Assembly (NCBI GenBank): GCA_020859995.1
Contig: JAJBVE010000001.1
Coordinates: 1 to 39,551, forward strand
Direction of reading: 5' to 3'
DNA: 39,551 nt
Source of the DNA: Clostridiales bacterium
Lineage (GTDB): Bacteria > Bacillota > Clostridia > Lachnospirales > Lachnospiraceae
Shown: positions 31,436-39,000 of the stretch, one piece after another
Numbering within the stretch: the stretch's first letter is position 1
How the letters are laid out: the number at the start of each line of letters is the position of its first letter
Made by a program: the position numbers and the translations under genes
The notes under the pieces: generated by a model
What the model saw: the letters and a program-made list of their open reading frames with translations, nothing else
What the model was told of the DNA's origin: nothing
The model's database searches: none

Positions 31436-32359
31436 ATGGCAGCACTTAACTATGCTGAACAGTACGCCAGAGAACTGGCACAGGCATATCCGTATGTCCT
31501 GAACTTCGGTGCGCTGTATGCGACCGAGAACAATGGCCGTTACCGAATGGGAGAGGATAGCAAGACTATCTACATCCCGCGTATTTCTACGACCGGCCGT
31601 GTGGATTCTGACCGCGATACGATCGCGATGGCAACCCGCAACTATGACAACAGCTGGGAGCCGAAGACGCTGACCCACCAGAGGAAGTGGAGCACCCTTG
31701 TGCATCCGAAGGATATCGACCAGACCAACCAGGTTGCATCTATCGCCAACATCACCAAGGTGTACAACGAAGAGCAGAAGTTCCCGGAGATGGATGCGTA
31801 CACGATCTCCAAGCTTTATGAGCTGTGGACCAGCACCGACGCGAACGACGCAGATAAGACAGCAATGACCGCGGATACCACGGAGCTGACCGTCGATACT
31901 GTGCTTGAAGTGTTCGACAACCTGATGCTGAACATGGATGAAGCGCGTGTACCCGCGAACGGCCGTATCCTCTACGTGACTGCGGCAGTGAAGAAGCTGC
32001 TGAAAAACGCGGAAGGTCTGACCCGCAACATCGACGTGGAGAACTCGGTTTCTTCCGTAAACCGCGTCGTATCCCGTCTGGACGAGGTGGAGATCATCGC
32101 GGTACCGTCCACGCTGATGATGACCGCATATGATTTTACCGAGGGCTGGGCTGCCGCGGATGGCGCTGCGCAGATCAATATGTTCCTGGTTCATCCGGGG
32201 GCTGTGATCACGCCGGTGTCCTACGAGTTTGCGCAGCTGGATTCCCCGTCCGCAGTGACCGAGGGCAAGTACATCTACTTCGAGGAGTCCTACGAGGACG
32301 TATTCATCCTCAACAAGAAGCAGGATGCGCTGCAGTTTAACATCACGGCGGGGGAATAA
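31436..32359 (+). CDS. Major capsid protein
   Basis: A 307-residue capsid subunit. Blocks such as YAQAYPYVLNFGALY, KTIYIPRISTTGRVDSDRD, LTHQRKWSTLVHPKDIDQTN and the C-terminal half with VEIIAVPSTLMMTAYDF and INMFLVHPGAVITPV match the HK97-fold capsid family found after Gp20-type scaffolds in Clostridia phages. GAAAGGA precedes ATG 31436; the preceding 86 nt hold a small CTCAC/GTGAG hairpin. Its last codons contain a run of five G, and an Ig-like domain lies in the -1 frame across the stop. Confidence 0.92.
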   Translation: MAALNYAEQYARELAQAYPYVLNFGALYATENNGRYRMGEDSKTIYIPRISTTGRVDSDRDTIAMATRNYDNSWEPKTLTHQRKWSTLVHPKDIDQTNQVASIANITKVYNEEQKFPEMDAYTISKLYELWTSTDANDADKTAMTADTTELTVDTVLEVFDNLMLNMDEARVPANGRILYVTAAVKKLLKNAEGLTRNIDVENSVSSVNRVVSRLDEVEIIAVPSTLMMTAYDFTEGWAAADGAAQINMFLVHPGAVITPVSYEFAQLDSPSAVTEGKYIYFEESYEDVFILNKKQDALQFNITAGE

Positions 32360-32679
32360 ATGCCGTTAGCCTGACTGCTCTGGCGGGTGAGTCTTCCGAT
32401 AACGGGAGCCGCCTGAGCGGCCTGACTATCGGCACGCTGGCTCTGACACCGGAGTTTGACGCTGAGGTGATGAGCTACACGCTGGAGACAACGAACGCGA
32501 CCAACAAGGTGACCGCGACCGCTGCAGATGATGCGGTGATCGTGGTCGAACTTAACGGCGCGACCGTCGAGAACGGCACAAGCGTTACCTGGGCATCGGG
32601 CGAGAACACACTCACTGTGACTGTGACCGAGGATGGCAAGGAGTCAACGACATACACCGTGATTGTCACGAAGTCGTAA
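32353..32679 (+). CDS. Cadherin/Ig-like domain, likely translated as a -1 frameshift extension of the major capsid protein
   Basis: An open -1 frame across the capsid stop codes about 107 residues with a complete cadherin-like beta-sandwich pattern: SGLTIGTLALTPEFDAEVMS..., VTATAADDAVI, GENTLTVTVTEDGKE and TTYTVIVTKS. The domain begins upstream of the first possible starts (GTG 32467, ATG 32470), and neither has a ribosome site; the ATG at 32360 in the other frame hits a stop after four codons. The capsid end reads GCG GGG GAA TAA, so the P-site GGG can re-pair perfectly one base back. The long form would be about 412 residues. Such Ig-like extensions are established capsid decorations. Confidence 0.78.
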   Translation, partial: GINAVSLTALAGESSDNGSRLSGLTIGTLALTPEFDAEVMSYTLETTNATNKVTATAADDAVIVVELNGATVENGTSVTWASGENTLTVTVTEDGKESTTYTVIVTKS

Positions 32680-32689
32680 GGAGGTGCGG

Positions 32690-33097
32690 ATGATGGCATA
32701 TCTGACTTACGATGAGTATACGGAGCTGGGCGGTACACTGAACGAAGCGGACTTTACGCTCGCGGAGTTCAAAGCCCGGAAGCGCGTGGATTATCTTACG
32801 GATTCACGCGTGGCGGCCATGAGCGAAGTTCCGGAGGCCGTCAAGCTCTGTATCATGGCGATCATGAAAGCGGAGGCGCTGGTAGGCACGGAGGCGCAGA
32901 TCCAGAGCCCTGTAGCGACATCGTTCAACACGGACGGCTACTCGGAGAGCTATGGAAATGCGCTGAGCGTGGAGGACGCGGAAACATCGCTGAATAAGCT
33001 GGTTAAGAGCTATCTGACCGGGGAAGTTGATGATTATGGTGTCCCGCTGCTTTACCGGGGCTTAAACGCGCCGCAGTATTTCATGACGCAAAGTTAA
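32690..33097 (+). CDS. Head-tail connector protein (gp6-like adaptor)
   Basis: A 135-residue all-helical protein: MMAYLTYDEYTELGG, FKARKRVDYLTDSRV, VPEAVKLCIMAIMKAEA, LNKLVKSYL. The place straight after the capsid and the helical layout are typical of gp6/gp15-like adaptors that sit under the portal. AAGGAGG precedes ATG 32690 by 5 nt; the next codon pair ATG 32693 (8 nt) is equally possible. Confidence 0.85.
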   Translation: MMAYLTYDEYTELGGTLNEADFTLAEFKARKRVDYLTDSRVAAMSEVPEAVKLCIMAIMKAEALVGTEAQIQSPVATSFNTDGYSESYGNALSVEDAETSLNKLVKSYLTGEVDDYGVPLLYRGLNAPQYFMTQS

Positions 33098-33143
33098 TGT
33101 TTCGTTTCACAAAGATAATGTTCAGAAAGTGGAGGTGGCGGAA

Positions 33144-33548
33144 ATGTATCTGTGTAATGAAACGATCACTGTTTTCAATGCATCGTATGATGCGGATACC
33201 GGCTATGACGTGTATACGGGAACTGTGGTTACAGGGGCATCATGGCACTGCGGCATCGAGTCTACCGTCGATACTTCCGGACTTAAGGCAGCAAATAAAT
33301 TCACAATCCGCATCCCGGAGGGCGCGGATTTTTCAGGCAAAGCGTATGCGGACCCTGTCGCATACGCGGGAGGTGATCCTGCCAGTCTATTCACCCTGCA
33401 GAACGGTGACATTATCGTAAAGGGCGAAGTAACGGAAACAAGCTCGAAACCGGCTGACCTGCTTAAAAATTATGAGTCCTTCACAATTTTAGGCGTGACT
33501 GATAATCGGCGAGCAAAGGCACCTCACTGGAAGGTGGTGGGGGCATAA
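33144..33548 (+). CDS. DUF6751-like head completion protein
   Basis: A 134-residue beta-rich protein, MYLCNETITVFNASYDADTG..., with VVTGASWHCGIESTVDTSGLKAANKFTIRIP and DNRRAKAPHWKVVGA at the end. The pattern agrees with DUF6751, found at this position in many Clostridia phages; the place suggests a stopper/head-closure role. GGAGG lies 8 nt before ATG 33144. Shares one base with the next gene (TAATG). Confidence 0.82.
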   Translation: MYLCNETITVFNASYDADTGYDVYTGTVVTGASWHCGIESTVDTSGLKAANKFTIRIPEGADFSGKAYADPVAYAGGDPASLFTLQNGDIIVKGEVTETSSKPADLLKNYESFTILGVTDNRRAKAPHWKVVGA

Positions 33549-34006
33549 TGGCAAAGACCATCATAAGTGCGGGCTTTGACTTTGATCCAGACGGCCTTCT
33601 TGCAGCAAAAAATCTGGAAGAAGGCGGGCTTGTCCAGCAGGCGATTGACAAATCTGTGATTGACTGGGATCTGCAGTATGTGCCGTGGGAAACCGGAACG
33701 CTGGGGAAGAGCGCTTACTCTGTTACCAAAATCGGAAGCGGGGAAGTTGTGTATCCTGGTCCTTATGCCAGGTATCAGTATTACGGCGAAGTCATGGGGC
33801 CAAATATCCCCGTGTTCGAGGATGACTCTGGTGAGCCGACACGGTTTTTTTCGCCGCCGGGGCAGAAGAAGAGCTTGACAGGGAAGAAGCTGCAGTACAG
33901 CACGGACGTCAACCCGCTTGCAGGTTCGTTCTGGTTCGAACGGATGAAAGCCGACCATCTGCAGGATATCATACAGGAGGCAAAGAATGTCGCAGGAGTC
34001 AAGTAA
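33548..34006 (+). CDS. Minor capsid/tail completion protein (Minor_capsid_2-like)
   Basis: A 152-residue protein with the family pattern: VDKS-like helix (AIDKSVIDWDLQYVPWETGTLGKS), VVYPGPYARYQYYGEVMGPN and NPLAGSFWFERMKAD near the end. It corresponds to gp10/neck-type proteins that join head and tail. Ends inside the next gene by 20 nt. Confidence 0.85.
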   Translation: MAKTIISAGFDFDPDGLLAAKNLEEGGLVQQAIDKSVIDWDLQYVPWETGTLGKSAYSVTKIGSGEVVYPGPYARYQYYGEVMGPNIPVFEDDSGEPTRFFSPPGQKKSLTGKKLQYSTDVNPLAGSFWFERMKADHLQDIIQEAKNVAGVK

Positions 34007-34448
34007 TGTGACGGCGCTGCGGAACTGGTTCCGTACCTGTCCGGCAATATCCTCCAGTAACCGGTTTCGTATCGACTATCTGGCGGAGAACCCAACGGAG
34101 TACTCCATTTACGCAGTACCATCAACACTAAAGTATCACGAAAACATTCTGGGCAATGAGGTATTAGACGATATCCAGACTCAGAATTTTATTTTTGCTT
34201 CAAAGGAAAGCTACGGTGCGGACATCCAGCAGAATCTCGCGAATCTGGGATTTTATGATGAGATTGTGGCATGGATTTTGGAGCAGAATCTCGCACGAAA
34301 TTTCCCGGAATGGACGCTTGAAGTCTCTGACTGCGAAAACGTGCATATTAAGTCGATTGTCCCCACACTGACTGCGTACGTCGCACAGGGTGGGAGCGAT
34401 GCGGCAAAGTATCAAATTCAGTTAAAAATCACGTACAGGAGGAATTAA
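33987..34448 (+). CDS. Tail terminator-like minor capsid protein
   Basis: A 153-residue protein following the gp10-like gene. TALRNWFRTCPAI, STLKYHENILGNEVLDDIQTQNFIF and AKYQIQLKITYRRN match the minor capsid/tail completion family sometimes wrongly named chloramphenicol resistance protein. Place just before the tail tube gene fits a tail terminator. ATG 33987 has CAGGAGG upstream. Confidence 0.85.
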   Translation: MSQESSNVTALRNWFRTCPAISSSNRFRIDYLAENPTEYSIYAVPSTLKYHENILGNEVLDDIQTQNFIFASKESYGADIQQNLANLGFYDEIVAWILEQNLARNFPEWTLEVSDCENVHIKSIVPTLTAYVAQGGSDAAKYQIQLKITYRRN

Positions 34449-34451
34449 ATC

Positions 34452-34949
34452 ATGGCTAATACCAAAATTGAACGGAAGTATATGGCCCACTATCTGGATA
34501 CTTCTTTCGGTGGCGATACGGCATCATGGTATCGTATCGGCGAAGATCTGGAAGAGTACAACGTCGAGATGAATCCGGACACCGAGGTTAAGAAAAACAT
34601 TCTCGGCAACTCCACATTTATTCACAACGGCTATGAGCCGTCTGCAGATTCTGATCCGTTTTATGCCCGCGTCGGCGACGCACTCTTCGAGCAGCTGCAG
34701 ACGATTGTGGATACGCAGGCGACCTATGACGGCTTGGAAACAAAGTCTCTGGAGGTGCACCTCTGGGATGGCGACGCAACTGCCGGTTATAAGGCGTTCC
34801 AGCAGACCTGCTATGTCGTACCGCAGAGCTATGGCGGGGATACATCCGGCTATCAGATCCCGTACAGCGTAAACTACGTCGGTGAGAAGACGGAGGGAAC
34901 GTTCGTACCGGATAGTGCTGGCGGCGGTACATTCACTGCGGCGTCATAA
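34452..34949 (+). CDS. Major tail tube protein
   Basis: A 165-residue tail tube subunit. Typical blocks: MAHYLDTSFGGDTASWYRIGEDLEEYN, then VKKNILGNSTFIHNGYEPSADSDPFYA and IPYSVNYVGEKTEGTF. The beta-rich fold and the place before the tail chaperones fit. Preceded by AGGAGG; a hairpin terminator follows. Confidence 0.92.
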   Translation: MANTKIERKYMAHYLDTSFGGDTASWYRIGEDLEEYNVEMNPDTEVKKNILGNSTFIHNGYEPSADSDPFYARVGDALFEQLQTIVDTQATYDGLETKSLEVHLWDGDATAGYKAFQQTCYVVPQSYGGDTSGYQIPYSVNYVGEKTEGTFVPDSAGGGTFTAAS

Positions 34950-34980
34950 GCTACACAGCGTAAATAAAGCATAAACAACG

Positions 34981-35012
34981 AGGGGACATCTGCAGCAGGT
35001 GCTCCCTTTATT
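34981..35012 (+). terminator. Hairpin after the major tail gene
   Basis: AGGGGACATCTG (34981-34992) pairs with CAGGTGCTCCCT (34996-35007) with one A-C mismatch and two wobble pairs, loop CAG, then TTATT. A weak terminator, perhaps lowering expression of the downstream tail genes relative to the tube protein. The rest of the 85-nt gap holds nothing else recognised. Confidence 0.5.
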
Positions 35013-35034
35013 ATGAATGAGGAGGCAATAGGGA

Positions 35035-35520
35035 ATGGCAGAAGTAAAGGAAATGGCGTTAGAGATTCAGGTTGATGATGGTATCCGGAAGGTGCCGATA
35101 AAAAACATGGAGGGAGAGGAGATCGGCGTATTTTATTTCCGCCCGACAGACGTCGGTATCATCGACCGGTATAACCGCATGATCGATAAGTTCGACACGA
35201 TCACAGAACCGCTTGAAGGCGTCTCTATCGCGTCAGATGGCACCGCAGACGAACTTGCGACCGATGAGGAGATAAAAGCCCTGCATGAATCGGAGAAACG
35301 CCTGTACGACGTTCTGAACGAAATGTTCGGGGGAAATATGGCAGAGGCATTTTTTGGGAAGATGAATCCGTTCTCACCGGTTAATGGAAACTTCTACTGC
35401 GAGAACGCGATCGAGGCAGTAGGGAAATTTATTTCCGCGCAGTTCGACGCGGAAACGAAGAGGATGAGCAAGAAAGTAAATAAGTATACGCAGGATTATA
35501 AAAAGGGCAGGAGAAAATGA
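35035..35520 (+). CDS. Tail assembly chaperone (gpG-like)
   Basis: A 161-residue protein between tail tube and tape measure, where gpG-like chaperones are found. IQVDDGIRKVPIKNMEGEEIGVFYFRPTDVGIIDRYN, AEAFFGKMNPFSPVNGNFYCENAIEAVGKFI and the basic tail are typical for this Firmicute family. GGAGG lies before ATG 35035. Coupled to the next gene by ATGA. Confidence 0.85.
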   Translation: MAEVKEMALEIQVDDGIRKVPIKNMEGEEIGVFYFRPTDVGIIDRYNRMIDKFDTITEPLEGVSIASDGTADELATDEEIKALHESEKRLYDVLNEMFGGNMAEAFFGKMNPFSPVNGNFYCENAIEAVGKFISAQFDAETKRMSKKVNKYTQDYKKGRRK

Positions 35521-36071
35521 TCTGGGAACTTCCTGACAGTCTGATGATAAACGGGACGGAAAGGGCAATCCGGACGGATTTTCGGGATATTCTGAAAATC
35601 CTTGTGGCGTTTGAGGATCCGGATCTGGAACCGGAGGAAAAAGAGTACATCTGCCTGTACATCCTGTATGCAGACTATGACGATATACCAAAAGAGGATT
35701 ATGCAGCCGCCTATAAGGCGGCTATTTCATTTATCGACAACGGAGCAGAGAATGACACGCCTTCTCCGCGGACGATGGACTGGGAGCAGGACGCAAATAT
35801 CCTGTTTCCGGCAGTGAACCGTGTTGCCGGGTTCGAGGTGCGGTCCGTGGAGTACCTGCACTGGTGGACCTTTACCGGGTACTTTCTGGAAATCCGGGAC
35901 AGCGTTTACGCGAATGTCCTAAGCATCCGGCAGAAGAAAGCAAAAGGGAAAAAACTGGAGAAGTGGGAAAAGGAATTCTGGAACACAAATAAAAAAATAT
36001 GCGTCCTGAACGCAAAGCTTACCGAGGAGGAAAAGGCTGAAAAAGACCAGTTGAAAGCTTTACTCGGGTAG
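35517..36071 (+). CDS. Gp15-family tail assembly chaperone
   Basis: A 184-residue Phage_Gp15 protein: MIWELPDSLMINGTERAIRTDFRDILKIL, a YADYDDIPKEDYAAAYKAAISFID helix, and the VRSVEYLHWWTFTGYFLEIRDSVYANVLSIRQKKAKGKKLEKWEKEF block. It fills the place of gpGT in other siphoviruses. It starts at its own ATG; a frameshift from the previous gene is unlikely because a TAA lies in this frame at 35499-35501. Confidence 0.9.
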   Translation: MIWELPDSLMINGTERAIRTDFRDILKILVAFEDPDLEPEEKEYICLYILYADYDDIPKEDYAAAYKAAISFIDNGAENDTPSPRTMDWEQDANILFPAVNRVAGFEVRSVEYLHWWTFTGYFLEIRDSVYANVLSIRQKKAKGKKLEKWEKEFWNTNKKICVLNAKLTEEEKAEKDQLKALLG

Positions 36072-36090
36072 TGGGAATGGGGTGAAATAT

Positions 36091-39000
36091 ATGGCTGGAA
36101 ATAGCTCGGATGGTTCCATCACACTTGATACTAAAATGGATAACAACGGCTTTAAAAAAGGATCACAGGAACTGTTAACTGCTATCAAATCCCTTAGCCA
36201 GCAGATTGATCAGCTGGGGAAAAACCTGCAGTCTGCATTTACCGGCTACGGGAAAACAGCCGAAAACTCCAATGCAAAAATGCGGCAGGTTGACAGTTCT
36301 GTCCGCCAGACACAAAAGTCCGTAAGTTCCCTTAGCAGGGATATCAATAAGCTGGGGGCAGATATCGACAGGATGGGATCCACGGCCGAAGCTGCGATCA
36401 GCGGCGATGAAAAAGCCATTGATAAATTCACGGAGCAGTCCGGAGCTGCTGACGAGAAAATCGCACAGCTGCGCGATGACCTTGCGGAATTTGGCAACAC
36501 AGAATTTGAAACGGAAGATTATACATGGCTGAACCAGCAGATTGAAAAAACAGAGGCGACTCTGGACAAGCTGCTGGAGAAGCAGGACAAGATGCAGGCT
36601 ATGGGCGCTGACCAGTCATCGAAGTCATGGCAGACTTTGCAGTATGATATTGAGCAGACAAGCGGTCAGCTTGACTCATACAAGACGAAGCTTGCAGAAA
36701 TGCAGCAAGGCGGCATGAACCATTTCAAGGCGGAAGAATATCAGGGCGTTACTCAGCAGATTGAGCAAGCGGAGAATGCCCTGAACAAGCTGCTTACAAA
36801 ACAACAGCAGATGGAAGATACCGGGGTTAAGACAAGCTCAAAGGCCTGGAAAAATCTGGAATACAGCATTGAACAGGCACGACTTCGTCTCAATACATAT
36901 AAATCTGACCGCGACGAGATGGATGCATCTGGTGTTACGCAGGCCGAAGCGAATCAGTACCTGCAGTTGGAGCAGCAGATTGAAAAGACGCAGGCAACAC
37001 TGGATAAGCTGCGCGAAAAAGAAACAAAGATGCAGGCCACAGGCGGCGACCAGGAATCAAAGTCATGGCAGAGCCTGCAGTACGATATCCAGCAGACGAC
37101 ACAGCAGCTGGAGGCATACAAGACGGAACGTGCAGAAATGGAAGCCTCCGGGGAATCCCATTATACGGGTGCGGATACGAATGAGTTTACGCAGGCCGAA
37201 GCGGATCTTAACTCTTACGAGGCGTCCCTGCAGCAGATGGAGACAGAGGTAGGACAAGCTACACAGTATCAGAGCAGGTTTACGATTGCAACAAATGCTG
37301 CAAAAATTGCTCTGGCGGGGCTCGCCTCAAAACTTGGCGGCGCTGTTTTTTCGGGTCTCCGCTCAGTAGCCAGCGCTGCAAAATCAGCGGCATCGAGCCT
37401 TGCTTCCATGGTGGGGAGCGGGATTAAAAGAGGGCTGACCAGCATCGTTTCTGGTGCGAAAAAGGCCACATCTGCGCTGCTGGGATTAAATAAATCGAAT
37501 AAATCACTAAATGGAAGCATGAGTGGCGGATTTAAGACGATTCTGAAATATGGTCTTGGAATCCGTTCCCTGTATGTCCTGTTTAATAAATTACGGAGCG
37601 CAATCACAGAAGGTTTTGAGTCACTGGCGCAGGAATCCACGTCAGTAAACTCTGCAATATCCTCCATGAAATCCGCACTCTCGACGCTGAAAAACAGTCT
37701 GACATCGGCATTTGCTCCGATTGTGACAGCCGTAGCACCGGCTATCACATACCTGATCAACCTGTTAAGCAACGCGATTTCGTACATCAGCATGTTTATT
37801 GCAGCGCTTACGGGGCAATCAACGTACATGAAAGCGACAGCGGTACAGGAGGACTACGCCGCAGGTTTAAGCGACACGGCGAGCTCTGCAAGTGATGCGG
37901 CTGATGCGGTCGAAGACCTTAACCGGCAGACAGCAGGTTTTGATGATCTGGAGATCCTTTCTGACTCGTCCAGCAGTTCAGATAGCGGCTCGGGCGGTGG
38001 AAGCGGGAGCGGTTCCGATGCATCCGATCTTTGGGAAGAGGTCGCTATTGACAGCTCCATCATTGACTGGATCGGCCAGATCAAAGAGATGTTCGCAAAC
38101 GGCGATTATGAAGCCATCGGGGAAGTCATCGCGGAGGGAATTAATACAGCATTCGCAAAGGTAAAAGAGCTGATCGCTTGGGATAATGTCGGGGATGTTA
38201 TCACTGAATATGTTGATGCATTCTGCCGGATTTTTAACAGCCTGGTAGATAACATTGACTGGGATCTAATCGGCAGCACATTTGCGGAGGGCATCAATAC
38301 AGTCCTGCATACAGTAGATTTGCTTTTAACCGGTATAGACTGGTCGGGGCTCGGGACAGCGCTTTCTGACGGGCTGAACGGTCTTGCGCGGGATGTAGAC
38401 TGGGATTTACTCGGTAAAACGATCGGGGATTATTTCTCCGCGCGTCTGGAGCTCATCACATCCGCGATAATTGGCTTCAACTGGGTAGATGCAGGAGCAC
38501 GATTATCGGAGGGGATTAATTCTCTGGTGGATACGCTGCAGGAGACGATCAACGACATCAGCTGGACAAATATCGGATTGAGGTTTGCCTTTGGTTTGAA
38601 TTCTCTGATATCCGATATCAGCTGGTCAGATATTGGTGCTTTATTGGGCTCATATTTTAACAGCGTTTTAGATGTTATTTACGGTGCTGTTACCGGTTTT
38701 GACTGGGGGGCCGCAGGCTCTGCATTTGCAAGTGGCGTAAACGGGCTGATCGATAAGATAGACTGGGTTACACTGGGAAAAACGATCAGCACTGCGGTGA
38801 AAGGTGCTCTGGACAGCATCGGAACCGCGATTGCGGAAATAGACTGGTGGCAGCTCGGAGAAGATATAAAGACCTGTCTTGTAAACATTGACTGGGCGGG
38901 TATTGTGCAATCACTAGCTACGGCCTTTGGTAACGCACTTGGTGGCCTTGGCGCCCTGATCGGCGGGCTGCTCGGGGATGCATTTACTGGCATAGAGACA

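Noticed and set aside
31358-32194. 278-residue minus-strand frame
   Set aside because: Antisense to the major capsid gene; codon shadow only.
35480-35520. Classic -1 frameshift between the two tail assembly chaperone genes
   Set aside because: A TAA lies in the second frame at 35499-35501 and no slippery heptamer follows it; the second gene has its own ATG.
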